Below are positions 53,091-63,441 of a stretch of 64,000 nucleotides of DNA, in pieces (the stretch's first letter is position 1; the number at the start of each line of letters is the position of its first letter). Made by a program: the position numbers and the translations under genes. Origin of the DNA: Scleroderma bovista (lineage: Eukaryota; Basidiomycota; Agaricomycetes; Boletales; Sclerodermataceae). The notes beneath the pieces are model-generated. The model was not told the origin of the DNA. It saw only the letters and a list, made by a program, of their open reading frames with translations, and did not search any database. The stretch is from contig JAYMGJ010000204.1 of NCBI GenBank assembly GCA_037178675.1, forward strand, positions 1 to 64,000. Direction: 5' to 3'.

Positions 53091-54564
53091 ATGGTTATTG
53101 CCATTACTCAGACTCGCAGATTCGACTTGCCTGGGAATTCACAATATCTGATCAGTGAAGTCAAGACTACCAAATGGGTTGCGCTGATCACACCAGGATC
53201 CGAATCTCCATTCGTCACCCCTAGCGGACATGCCGAAGGATGGCAATGACTAACAAGAGACGGCATGGAAACTTTTGAGGCCCTGCGTTGTCAAATGCTT
53301 GAGCTCAGTGCAACAGCAGCCTCGACTGGGTTGTCAACTATCATATGGGTCTTACATAAAAAGCCGAGGGACGCTGACTGGCAGCGTCACGTGGCCACAT
53401 TACGTCATGCCCTTTATTCATGTTTTCAGGAACAAAGTCGATCCTTTCATCATTTCTCCCCACTGTTCTATCTCGCTGGGGTCGCGACTTTCCCCGACAA
53501 ATCCATGTCGAGAATTTGCATCAAGCGGAAAAATGCAAACACTGCTGTATTCATCGACACTGGCAAGGGGCTGCTTCGAACTCTCAAATCGTGGCGAGTA
53601 TTATGTATCGTTCATGCCATGTCCAACTGAGGGAGTTGCAAATAATGGTGTGCGAATGAGCTCCGAAATCTATTTATGCGGTAAGCTTACGTGGTTATTG
53701 CATTGGGTCTAATAGGCCCTCACAAGGAGCGTGCTGGAAACGGGGTGAAAATTTGGTGCCTAGCCACTCAAGCGGTCAGTACGCAATGGTCAAGCGTCAT
53801 CTGTAACGTGTTGGACCCTTCAGAGTCGGAGAGTACTCACATATAGCGTGTAATTCTCGAGGATAGCCGTGGCCGAACATGCTATTATTCGTGATGTAAA
53901 GTGCAACAAAGCCGCCTCCACGAAAGTTTGCAGGTGAGTATTAGGTCTTTGTCACCGTGCAGGTCACACCTAAAGGCATTATCCATCCCTTCCAACCATC
54001 AGTTGAAATATTGAATGGTGGGTGGAGTGTCTCGGATCCGTACTTCGCCTTATCAACAGAGAAGTTTGGCGGAAATGTAATGGGCGCTTGTTATTTCATC
54101 GAAGCGGCCATAGAAGGTGACGTCCATGTCTGGTGGTGTCTCCAGCCATGCCATACTGTTATTGATGTGTTATTGCTATTGCAGTGAAAAAATTTCCTTT
54201 ATGTTTTTGTGGCCCCGACATACAATCCTTCCAGAAAATGCTCCAACTAACGGTGTGAGTGGAACCGACACTGAAAGGTAAGTTATGCTTACATATGTCT
54301 GCATTTCTGTCCAAAGAGTACTTCAGAGGTATGTATATACATACTATCACCGGTCGACTCAACATTCTTGCCACGTGCTCCCATGGGCCATATCACTGAG
54401 ATCTAATACCATGGCGCCAGCTGCGAGATTTCGCGGAGAACGAAGAGACACGCGACATGTTATCAACACCCATAGTAGCAAATGACCATGGGGTCCGATA
54501 TTCCATCCATCTCTCTCCAGTTGCACAATTCACGCTCTACGGTGACACCTTGAACGACTGGTGA
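53091..54564 (+). CDS. Unidentified multi-exon gene or pseudogene
   Basis: Divergent from the MFS gene. Several separate segments look coding and carry splice-like borders. The ATG at 53,091 opens 52 codons (ISEVKTTKWVALITPG, FVTPSGHAEGWQ). FELSNRGEYYVSFMPCPTEG...SEIYLCG ends at a GTAAGC donor (53,681). AVAEHAIIRDVKCNKAASTKVC ends at GTGAGT (53,934). An exon from 53,963 reads IIHPFQPSVEILNGGW...FALSTEKFGG. The last segment, LSTPIVANDHGVRYSIHL...YGDTLNDW, stops at 54,564. I could not join all segments in one frame, so it may be a decayed gene. No family is recognised. Confidence 0.3.
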
Positions 54565-54781
54565 GCATTGTAGTGCATGTTGCGGTGGCGACGAGAAATA
54601 AATCGGGTAGGCTACGACTGCAGCTGTCGTTTCCATTCCATCTCACCGAATGGGTGTGCAACACCAACGGCTTGACATCCCAGAGCCGTACGGTTTTGTC
54701 GGGAGCACGATGACTCGTTGGCCATCAAGGGAGCCCATGGTTGCACTTCAGCAGCGCTAGAACACATGCATTACACCTTAG

Positions 54782-55420
54782 TGTATGCTGACCCCCCAAA
54801 GACCTTTGGACCCCTGGTACCCTTCTTGTGGCTGTTTTGTCTCGGGTCAATCCCCCTATTAATCCCAGATCTTCCTCATTGTTGTCCCATCAAACTTCTT
54901 GGGCTATGCATCAATGACTCCCTTCTGCTGTGCAGTGACTCATCCCTTGCTTACTGATGCTCTCATGTCATTAGTATTACTCTATCCCTTTCACATTTTT
55001 GGTATATTACTTAGCTGATGACTCACTCCCTTACCAATCAGTTTTGTCATGCAGCTTACTCATTCCTTTACTCAGCAACTTATTCATGCTCCCTATGCTT
55101 ACTCATTTATGCTTATCCCTTGCTTACTGATTGCTTACAAAGCCCTTACAAAGCTCTTACCAATCCCTTACCAATCCTTGACAAATTCTGCTTACTCCCT
55201 TCTCTTTTTGTACTTTAATGCTGTGTCCCCCCATGTATTTAAACCCCTGGGCTCAGCCCAGTGAAGAAAAAGACTGAATAGCATGAAATTATCTCTCTCT
55301 CAGTCTCTCTCGATCAGTATCTCTTCAGTCTTTGAGTCCTTGTAGGCTTCAGTGAAGGTCTAAAGGGTCAATATATTCAAGTTTATTCAGTACTACGACT
55401 CAGATCCTCATGCACAGGAT
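54782..55420 (+). repeat. Possible LTR relic
   Basis: Looks like a long terminal repeat of an unrelated retroelement: many copies of CTTACTCATTC/CTTACCAATC-type words (about 54,950-55,190), a TATTTAAA box at 55,236-55,243, then a GA- and CT-rich stretch and a run of CAGTCT words. A TG start at 54,782 is possible, but no matching second LTR or target duplication was found, so the borders are guesses. Confidence 0.3.
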
Positions 55421-57451
55421 GAGTCAAGTTGGGACAGAGAGTACTATCAATTCTAGGAGACTAGTAGTGAAGTGCTTCATAGTAGTGGGCATGTTGTTCC
55501 AAGTTCTTTCAACTGAGAAGTTGTGTCCAGTACTTGTTTCCGCCGACATGTTTCGCCTGCTCTCAGAACGCTTGGCACATTTGAGACAAATGTGCCCTTG
55601 ATGCGTTCATATGGTTCCAACTTTGTTCAGCAGGTTCTAACCATTTCTGATCAGTTTGACATCGTCCCTGCATTGTCCTCAACATGATTTGCCATGTTCC
55701 TGTAGTATCCCTGCTGGACACATCTGTGTGACTTGGCTGCAAGCGATCTCGTGCCGCCTCTGTTGCTTGCACGCATGTCCACACCCTCTTTCATGCATTT
55801 GCAGCTCCATCACAGCCGTTTTGGCATTGTTCAACATGGTCGCATCCATCTACCCTCTTGATTGAGCTGATGTAGTAGCTGCTTGATTATTCTTAGGATC
55901 AAACATGTCCCCCAGCGGTTGTGTCTTCGTCCCTCCAAGGCAGTGTCCTCATTCACAGCTGCTTCCCACTCATTCGAGGTTTCTGTCTCGTCGACATACC
56001 AATTCACCTTGCCAATGCATGCGTGCACACTCATACCATTTTCGCGGTGAATGCTCTTGGCCTATGTGGATTATGGGCCGTCCAACTGAGCAGTGGGTGC
56101 AACACATTCAACACTGTGTTCGACTCGCTCCCATGTCTACTCGAGATGATTGGTTGCATCATACTGTATATACTGTCCAGTGAGCGTCCAAGGGGCACTC
56201 TGAGGGAGACCAGCCAGCTGCTTGTGCTACCCTTTCCGAATTCTCAGTGACGCAGCGCATGTCCACCTGATGAGCCATATGCGCAGCGCCAGTTCATTGC
56301 CAAAACAAAGGAAGACATCCACCCCGCTGCAAGGCACTCACAATGTTGATGGGTTTGTTCACTCCCCCACCTCCTCAAGAGCTGGTTCCAGTGATCGTGA
56401 ACTTAGATCCCCTGTCACCTCCAGGAGAGAGCTCGATGGAGAGGCCTCAGTGCTATTAACTGAGGAGGACAAGGAAGCTGCGGAGGAAGCACTTCAATAT
56501 ATTTTAGTTGATGAAACGCTGCCACCACCACTGCTGAGGGTTGAAGATACTCGTACCGAAAAACCTCACGAACCCAGCCTCCATTGTAGTTCCCAACGAT
56601 ATTGTTCCCAGAGCTGCCTAGACTGCCACTGAGCCATCCTTTCCTTGGAGTCCTGTCAGACCACCATCCACTCAGTTGTTCCTTTCCTTTACTGACAGTA
56701 CTGCTCAATGCCGTCCTACCTCTGTGTTCGGCGACTCCCTTTCCAGAGCTCCTACCTACATTACTATTGAGCTGCCTTCTGCTTGAACCCCTAGTCAACC
56801 AATCTGCCGCTTGCACACTGCTTGCCCCGCCTCGAACGGCACTCCGTGTGCCTCAGGTATAGTGATGCCATGGGGCTGAAGACGACTCGTATGTACGTAG
56901 CACATACCATCATATAACTCCCACATGCAGGACAGACACGCCCCACCTTCATAGTAAGTTCCTTTTTGTTGTTATTTCGTTTCATTAACCAGTGAAGTTT
57001 GCACACGCTCGTGGTAAAGCTTTGTTTCATTTGACCAATTATCGCAGCATCCGCCTGCACTGCCTGCAGCTGCAGCACTCACCAGGTGTAACTGTTTGCT
57101 GCACAGACGTGCCAGACAACACTTGCGAGGCAATAAACCAAGGATGAGGAGAATGACAGTGACTCTCCCTCGTAGTGAGTTCTCTTATTTATTTATTTAT
57201 TTTTGCTTCGTGTTGGGGCCATTGTCAGCGAAGGAGAATTCTGGCATGAGTCACATGGATTGTTTCATCGTCAATGGTAGCAAGCTTTTAGAAGGGGTTG
57301 GCCGTTATGTTGTTGTTGCAGATGGACTACAATGGGTATATTCTTCCCAAATCAACAATGAACGTTCTTGTGGAACTCATCGCATGATCCTCTTCACTGT
57401 GCTCGTGATTCGGTCCTTTGTGCAGCTCAGAACAGGGCCTCCTTGCTGTCA
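55421..57451. other. Unclassified repeat-rich interval
   Basis: Two kilobases upstream of the Copia element. A 136-codon plus-strand frame (56,222-56,632) contains LTEEDKEAAEEALQYILVDE, and another (57,096 onward) runs into the Copia insertion site; neither is recognised. A TTTA-repeat lies at about 57,185-57,205. It may be part of an older element or gene that the Copia insertion split. Confidence 0.35.
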
Positions 57452-57456
57452 CTCTG
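57452..57456 (+). repeat. Target-site duplication, left copy (CTCTG)
   Basis: CTCTG immediately precedes the TG start of the 5' LTR. The same five bases follow the 3' LTR at 62,709-62,713. Five-bp duplications are the rule for Copia integrase. Confidence 0.85.
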
Positions 57457-57765
57457 TGTTGAAATTCCTGGTCCCTACAGTACCATTTTTTCCCTTATAC
57501 TTAGTATGGACACGCCGAGCATTCCTTACATAATCACGGTCGTTCTTTATAGGATGTTTTTTCTTTCGTTTCATACCTCAGTCTCTGTTTGCACAGAAGT
57601 ACTGAGGTAAGGCTACTCTACACATTCATTTACTATGATACTGACCTATGTAGTCATTTGTGACTCTTGTCTAGGTTAGTTAAATGTAGTCTCTGTTTGC
57701 ACAGAAGTACTGAGTCATTTGTGACTCTTGTCTAGTGTCGAGCTGCGCCAGTTCACCTCACAAAA
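57457..57765 (+). repeat. 5' LTR of the Copia element
   Basis: 309 bp from TGTTGAAATT to CACAAAA. The right border is set by the target duplication (62,709) and by the primer-binding site starting at 57,766; a CA end three bases earlier is the alternative. It contains an internal imperfect duplication: a 26-bp block at 57,581-57,606 recurs at 57,689-57,714, and a 21-bp block at 57,654-57,674 recurs at 57,715-57,735. As a promoter, it has a TTTATA-like box near 57,546. Confidence 0.93.
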
Positions 57766-57779
57766 GGTTATGAGCCCTG
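57766..57779 (+). other. Primer-binding site, half-tRNA initiator Met
   Basis: GGTTATGAGCCCTG follows the LTR without a gap. It is complementary to CAGGGCUCAUAACC, the 5' anticodon stem plus anticodon loop of eukaryotic initiator tRNA-Met (CAU anticodon included). Priming would therefore need a tRNA fragment cut in the anticodon region, as known for Drosophila copia, rather than the 3' acceptor end. Confidence 0.8.
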
Positions 57780-57824
57780 AGCTCCTACAACACTAGATGA
57801 TATAGTACTACAACCTCCCGCACA

Positions 57825-60800
57825 ATGTCCGCTCCCGGTACCTCAGCCTCCGCGGCTGGAAAATCCTCGAAGTCTGCAACCTCACTTTCTACAGTGTCGA
57901 ACAAGGCCACATCTGGCTCGAGTCGTTTATACGACATCCCTTCTCTTGACAATGACGGGACAAATTTTCACATGTGGAAATTTCGTGTCCAAACAGTCCT
58001 GGGTGTCCGACACCTTTGGTCAGTCGTTAGTGGAGAAGATCCGAAACCGGATGCAGCCACACAGCCAGACGAACTTGAGGAATGGCTCGCGAAGGACAAA
58101 GAGGCTCACGCCCAACTAACACTCACACTGAAGGACGAACCCCTCAGCGGAGTCCTTTATTCCACGACATCCGCCGAAGTCTGGAAAAAGCTCAGTGAGC
58201 GATACGAAGGCCGCGGGAAACAATCTATTGCGTACCTTATAAGCGAACTCTTTCGGAGCACGCTCTCGGACGACACTGCCATGGAATCCCAGTTGAATCT
58301 GATGCGGCAAAAGGCTAATGTCTTAAAAACCATTGGCCAGCCACTTGATGACTCGCTCGTAGCCATAGCTATGGTAATATCCCTCCCGACATCCTATTTG
58401 ACCCTCCGCACCATTTTAATGGCCGCGGATGACAAACTCACGATGGACATGGTTATAAACCAAGTTCTCATCGAAGAGAGGTCACGGAAATCGCCTGGGC
58501 AGACAGCCCTTAGTGCAAAGGCAACGAGCCAAACAAAGGGCAAGGGAAAAGCCAAGTCTGGTAAAAAGAGTCAGAAGAAGAAGGCCACCTGCACCTACTG
58601 CTCAAAGGACGGCCATACGGAAGACGTCTGCTATAAGAAAAAGCGCGATGTAGCTGCGAAGGACGGAACGGACAAGTCGAAAGAAAAGCCTAAGGAGGAA
58701 AAGACTGAGTTAGCGGCTTGTGTCGCACAGGTGGACGGAGACTCACCTCCACCCCTTCGTCTGTTCATGGCCCGCAACCAGATGGACAAAGCCACCATTC
58801 GCGACTGGATTATAGACTCGGGCGCGTCAGCCCATATGTCATGCCAGCGCAAATGGTTCATGACGTATCGTCGGCTTGTACCACCCCAATCCGTTACTGT
58901 TGGAAACGGAACGTCTATCCCTGCGGTGGGTATAGGACATATCCACATCAACCTTAAATTGGATGGTGGGCACATAGCGACCACCGTCATACGCGATGTC
59001 TACTACGTGCCCAATCTTGATGGGAATCTCCTTTCCGTCTCATATTTAGCTGAATTCAATCTTGAAGTTACCTTTGGCCGCGACTCCTGTCGAATCCTAG
59101 ACGGGAATCAGGTGGTGGGCAAGGGCTACAAACGGAACTCGCTGTACCTGCTAGCTGCAATGCCTTCTCCCGAAGACCAAACGGCCTACATAGTTAATGG
59201 TCCCTCGACCTCTCTCGACCCCGAACTTCCCCTTTCAGCTCTCGCATCTCGAAAGACATCTTCGGAAGCCGACATTGATGTCTGGCACCGTCGACTTGGA
59301 CATGTAAATGTTCAGTCAATTTTGAAATTGCTAAAGAAAGGAATGGTCGACGGCATGACTATCAGCGACTTGAAGGAAACGCACGAAGATAAATGCGTAC
59401 CTTGTCTCGAGGGGAAACAGCACCGCACTGTGATTCCTTCCGAATCCAATGTCGAAAGTCCAAGGGTACTACACAGAACGTACTCGGACGTCTGTGGACC
59501 CATGGAAACAACAGCGCGGAGAGGCTACCACTACTTTGTTACATTCATCGACGGCCATTCACATCGCCTCATCGTCAAGTTAATAAAGTTAAAAAACGAA
59601 GTGCCTAAGCTCACCAAAGAATACCTCGAGCGAGCGGAGGCAGAGACAGGCGAACACGCGAATTATTTTCGCAGCGATGGAGGCGGAGAATACGGATCCA
59701 CGGCACTACAAGACTACTTTAAGTCGAAAGGAATCCATCATGAAATGACGAATGCGTACACACTGCAGGAGAACGGCGTCTCCGAACGGATGAACCGCAC
59801 ACTTGTCGAGATGGCTCGTGCAATGCTGTTCGACGCTGGACTCCCCAACGCCTACTGGGGGGATGCAATCCTCTACGCTACGCACGTCCTAAATCGTGTA
59901 CCTACTCGCGCGATCGCTGACGGGTTGACACCGCACGAAGCGTTCACTGGAAACAGGCCGTCAGTCGCGCATTTGAGAATATTCGGGTGCAAGGCACACG
60001 TCCACGTACCTGACGAGAAGCGGCGGAAGCTCGACGCCAAGTCAGTCCAATGCACTTTCTTAGGTTTCGCTGAGAACCGCAAAGCCTATGTGTGCGTGCA
60101 CCGTCCGAGCGGACGAATTTTTGAGTCCAGGGACGTTGTCTTCGATGAAGGGAGTGCCAACGCCCCCTCTCGCGTTAAGATCGACGATCCGTGTCTAAAC
60201 GTTGAAGGAACAAAGCCGTTAGCGGTTGGAACACTTTCTGAGGCCATACAAACGATCCCAGACTCACCTGTTGGGGATGGGGAGACAGCCAGCGCCAACG
60301 AGGACTCGGATGGCGAATCCGTCGACGGGACACCTTCAGAAAGGGTCAGCGATATCGAAAATGTGTTGATACACGCACCCGTTTCATCCGATCGCTCTGG
60401 ATCACCTCCAGATGGCGTTTTGAGCCGCCAACTCGCAAGAGTCGAAGTTCCTGTCGAACGGCAGGTTAGTAAGGGTCAACGGTACACCAAACGACTGGAA
60501 CGTACCTCAGACGGACGCTCAGGCCAAGCGTTAGGCCCGCCGTCGCCGTATCCGGTCCCAATCCCCACTCCAGCGGTGAGAAGGTCTTCTCGCGCCCGGA
60601 AAGCACCGATCCGCGACGACGATCAGCGTTTCTTCGTCAACGCCTACGAGAGGAACACCCTAGAAGAGGAAATTCAACTTAACGAAGAAAGGACAGACGA
60701 CTTACCACGTCGCATTGTGGGTGTTGACGACGGAGGAGAGACAGACGCATGCGCAGATATGGTGGACTGTGACGAGTCACACCGTGACGCGCTCACGCAA

Positions 60801-62375
60801 AGTGCTCGCCGCGCTGCCACCGCAACGCCTCTAGACAGCGAACCACTCACCTACAGCGACGCCGTCGGTCGTCCAGATGCCAATCTATGGCTGGGCGCCA
60901 TGGGAGTCGAATTAAATACTTTCAAAGAGATCGGCCTGTACCAGGAAGTTGAAGCACCGCCCGATCGCAAGATAATTGATTCAAAATGGGTTTTTAAAAT
61001 CAAGCGCGGGCCGAACGGTGAAATCGACAAGTACAAGGCTCGTCTCGTCGCGAAGGGGTACACACAAGTGGAAGGACTCGATTATACAGACACGTTTGCT
61101 CCCGTTACAAAGTTCACAACCATCCGCTCACTTCTCGCACTTGCAGCTCAACATGATCTTGAAGTCCATCAAATAGACGTCAAAGCGGCTTTCCTCAATG
61201 GTGAATTGGACGAGGAGATTTATCTCCGTCCACCGCCTGGTTTCCGCAATGACCCAAAGGTCGTCTGGCATCTACTCCGCGCCCTGTACGGTCTCAAACA
61301 GGCCTCAAAGGCATGGTATGACACGCTGTGCAAGACGTTCGAGTCCCTTGGATTCACGCGCAGCAATGCAGACCATAGTCTATTCTACAAGGACGAGGAC
61401 GGCGATCTACTGATCGTCGCCGTCTATGTGGATGATAAACTGATTTTTTCAAAGAATCTTGACGCCATCAAACACCTGAAATTGCAGCTGTCCGAACACT
61501 TTGAAATAACGGATCTGGGCGAAGCCCGCTGGATCCTAGGTATGGAGGTTGTTCGCGACCGCCAACAAGGGATCATTTCTCTGTCTCAACGCCGCTATGT
61601 CGAGACGATCCTAGATCGTTTCGGCTTAAAGGATGGACGATCTGTCTCCACCCCACTTGAGACCAACGCGAAGCTCGTCAAAATTGATGTCCCTGAAGTC
61701 GACGCTAAGACGTATCAAAGCGCGCTCGGTGGACTCATGTACACCATGCTGGCGACGCGTCCAGACCTGGCATATGCAGTGGGTGTGTTGAGCAAACATG
61801 CAGCTTGCCCTGGACAGGCACATTTTGCAGCTTTAAAACGAGTTTACCGCTACCTACGTGGCACGACGGACACCCGTCTCATTTACAGGAAGATGTCGGA
61901 AATGTCCCTACTGGGCTACGTCGATGCGGATTGGGCTGGCGATGTCAATGACCGTCGCTCAATTTCTGGCTACACTTTTGTTACAGCCGGAGCTGCTATC
62001 AGCTGGTCGTCGAAGAAGCAACCATCCGTCGCTCTCTCGAGCACGGAAGCTGAGTATATGGCTGCTGCTGCCGCTGCGAAGGAAGCCACCTGGCTAAAAT
62101 TATTATTTTCGGAGATCGAGCCATCACTCTCGCGCACGCCTGTCAAGCTATTAATTGACAATCAGTTGGCGATGTCTCTTGCCAAGAATGCCACTTTCCA
62201 TGATCGGACGAAGCACATTGCAATTCGTCATCATTACATCAGGGAGAAGGTAGACGAGGGAGAAATTGTTCTGGAGTACCTTCCGACTGCGGAACAGGTT
62301 GCTGACGTACTCACGAAACCTCTCAGTCGAGAGAAACACATTCGTTTTATAGAAGGTATGGGTTCGATTATTTAA
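57825..62375 (+). CDS. Copia gag-pol polyprotein
   Basis: A single 1516-codon frame. Gag: UBN2-like region (GTNFHMWKFRVQTVLG) and a zinc knuckle CTYCSKDGHTEDVC from residue 256. Protease: DSGASAHMS from residue 331. Integrase: HRRLGH (488) ... CVPC zinc motif; catalytic core D555, D618, E654 (DX35E spacing) with ENGVSERMNRT. Reverse transcriptase: KYKARLVAKGYTQ, VHQIDVKAAFLNGEL, LYGLKQASKAW and the YVDD box at residues 1201-1204. RNase H: VDADWAGD (near 1367), SSTEAEYMA, DNQLAMSLAKN, HHYIRE, ADVLTKPL. The order PR-IN-RT-RH defines Copia. There is no stop or frameshift between gag and pol, so Gag excess, if needed, must come from splicing or processing. Confidence 0.97.
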   Translation: MSAPGTSASAAGKSSKSATSLSTVSNKATSGSSRLYDIPSLDNDGTNFHMWKFRVQTVLGVRHLWSVVSGEDPKPDAATQPDELEEWLAKDKEAHAQLTLTLKDEPLSGVLYSTTSAEVWKKLSERYEGRGKQSIAYLISELFRSTLSDDTAMESQLNLMRQKANVLKTIGQPLDDSLVAIAMVISLPTSYLTLRTILMAADDKLTMDMVINQVLIEERSRKSPGQTALSAKATSQTKGKGKAKSGKKSQKKKATCTYCSKDGHTEDVCYKKKRDVAAKDGTDKSKEKPKEEKTELAACVAQVDGDSPPPLRLFMARNQMDKATIRDWIIDSGASAHMSCQRKWFMTYRRLVPPQSVTVGNGTSIPAVGIGHIHINLKLDGGHIATTVIRDVYYVPNLDGNLLSVSYLAEFNLEVTFGRDSCRILDGNQVVGKGYKRNSLYLLAAMPSPEDQTAYIVNGPSTSLDPELPLSALASRKTSSEADIDVWHRRLGHVNVQSILKLLKKGMVDGMTISDLKETHEDKCVPCLEGKQHRTVIPSESNVESPRVLHRTYSDVCGPMETTARRGYHYFVTFIDGHSHRLIVKLIKLKNEVPKLTKEYLERAEAETGEHANYFRSDGGGEYGSTALQDYFKSKGIHHEMTNAYTLQENGVSERMNRTLVEMARAMLFDAGLPNAYWGDAILYATHVLNRVPTRAIADGLTPHEAFTGNRPSVAHLRIFGCKAHVHVPDEKRRKLDAKSVQCTFLGFAENRKAYVCVHRPSGRIFESRDVVFDEGSANAPSRVKIDDPCLNVEGTKPLAVGTLSEAIQTIPDSPVGDGETASANEDSDGESVDGTPSERVSDIENVLIHAPVSSDRSGSPPDGVLSRQLARVEVPVERQVSKGQRYTKRLERTSDGRSGQALGPPSPYPVPIPTPAVRRSSRARKAPIRDDDQRFFVNAYERNTLEEEIQLNEERTDDLPRRIVGVDDGGETDACADMVDCDESHRDALTQSARRAATATPLDSEPLTYSDAVGRPDANLWLGAMGVELNTFKEIGLYQEVEAPPDRKIIDSKWVFKIKRGPNGEIDKYKARLVAKGYTQVEGLDYTDTFAPVTKFTTIRSLLALAAQHDLEVHQIDVKAAFLNGELDEEIYLRPPPGFRNDPKVVWHLLRALYGLKQASKAWYDTLCKTFESLGFTRSNADHSLFYKDEDGDLLIVAVYVDDKLIFSKNLDAIKHLKLQLSEHFEITDLGEARWILGMEVVRDRQQGIISLSQRRYVETILDRFGLKDGRSVSTPLETNAKLVKIDVPEVDAKTYQSALGGLMYTMLATRPDLAYAVGVLSKHAACPGQAHFAALKRVYRYLRGTTDTRLIYRKMSEMSLLGYVDADWAGDVNDRRSISGYTFVTAGAAISWSSKKQPSVALSSTEAEYMAAAAAAKEATWLKLLFSEIEPSLSRTPVKLLIDNQLAMSLAKNATFHDRTKHIAIRHHYIREKVDEGEIVLEYLPTAEQVADVLTKPLSREKHIRFIEGMGSII

Positions 62376-62390
62376 AAGGACTATCTCGTC

Positions 62391-62399
62391 GAGTGGGTG
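62391..62399 (+). other. Polypurine tract
   Basis: GAGTGGGTG lies immediately before the 3' LTR, 15 bp past the polyprotein stop. It is a short tract and the presumed plus-strand primer. Position fits; the sequence is only weakly diagnostic. Confidence 0.55.
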
Positions 62400-62708
62400 T
62401 GTTGAAATTCCTGGTCCCTACAGTACCATTTTTTCCCTTATACTTAGTATGGACACGCCGAGCATTCCTTACATAATCACGGTCGTTCTTTATAGGATGT
62501 TTTTTCTTTCGTTTCATACCTCAGTCTCTGTTTGCACAGAAGTACTGAGGTAAGGCTACTCTACACATTCATTTACTATGATACTGACCTATGTAGTCAT
62601 TTGTGACTCTTGTCTAGGTTAGTTAAATGTAGTCTCTGTTTGCACAGAAGTACTGAGTCATTTGTGACTCTTGTCTAGTGTCGAGCTGCGCCAGTTCACC
62701 TCACAAAA
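62400..62708 (+). repeat. 3' LTR of the Copia element
   Basis: 309 bp, no difference from the 5' LTR found by reading. It is followed directly by CTCTG. Confidence 0.93.
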
Positions 62709-62713
62709 CTCTG
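62709..62713 (+). repeat. Target-site duplication, right copy (CTCTG)
   Basis: Matches 57,452-57,456 and fixes the right border of the element at 62,708. Confidence 0.85.
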
Positions 62714-63441
62714 GCACTTGTGTTTGCGACAAAACATATGACCAAGGAGAATCTTCTCATTCATGTCCTCAGCCGTGTGAACCAATGGCAAATGTGGATG
62801 TCGCATCTGTACCGACAAGACTGACAAGCTCACCCAGAATGCCATGTCTGACATCATTGGCTCCATCGGTGTTGAGTTCGACTGCCATCTCGACCAGAAC
62901 CAATCCCACACAAATGCAGCAGATGATTGCCTGATGGAGAGGTACATAGTATCCTTTACAACAGTGACCTATATCTCTTACCGTCTGTTATTTGGTTCCC
63001 TTTGGACGACTCGTGTGTGACATGGTCCTCGTTGGTATTGTTGGTATTGAAGATCCCTTCCGCCTCGGCATCTGGTCGCAGATTGTCACAGGGCTGACAT
63101 CACTGTCAAGATGTATACTGTGGACAATGTCCTTACAGTGCATATTGCCCTTCCTTACAGTGCGTATTTCCCTTCATTGCAGTACCTTCCAAACACTTTT
63201 CCAAGCTATATGTGAGACAAAATAATATTGTGGAAGCAAGGATTGTAGGAGAGTAAGCAAATAGAAGGGAATGGGTTTAGAAGACCAGACTGATGAGAAG
63301 TTAGGAAAGTGTGGATAGTTGGAAATAAAGACAGGATAATGGTAAATGGACCTAGTAGTAACTAGAAAAAGTCCTTCACACTATCTGCACTTCTGTGAAT
63401 ACTATACTAGTAGTATGTGCTGAAAAAAAGTATGGCAAGTA
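62714..63441. other. Right flank of the Copia element
   Basis: The continuation of whatever was interrupted at 57,456. It contains a coding-like stretch, LTQNAMSDIIGSIGVEFDCH (about 62,830-62,890), without stops for some 45 codons but unrecognised. From 63,230 it becomes purine-rich with no frame. No gene is claimed. Confidence 0.35.

Larger units (their letters stand above)
57457..62708 (+). mobile_element. Complete Ty1/Copia LTR retrotransposon
   Basis: A 5,252-bp element with 309-bp LTRs, a primer-binding site directly after the 5' LTR, one uninterrupted gag-pol reading frame, a short purine tract before the 3' LTR, and CTCTG target duplications. By eye the two LTRs are identical along their whole length, so insertion was recent. 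All catalytic motifs are present, so the element may be autonomous. Confidence 0.95.
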
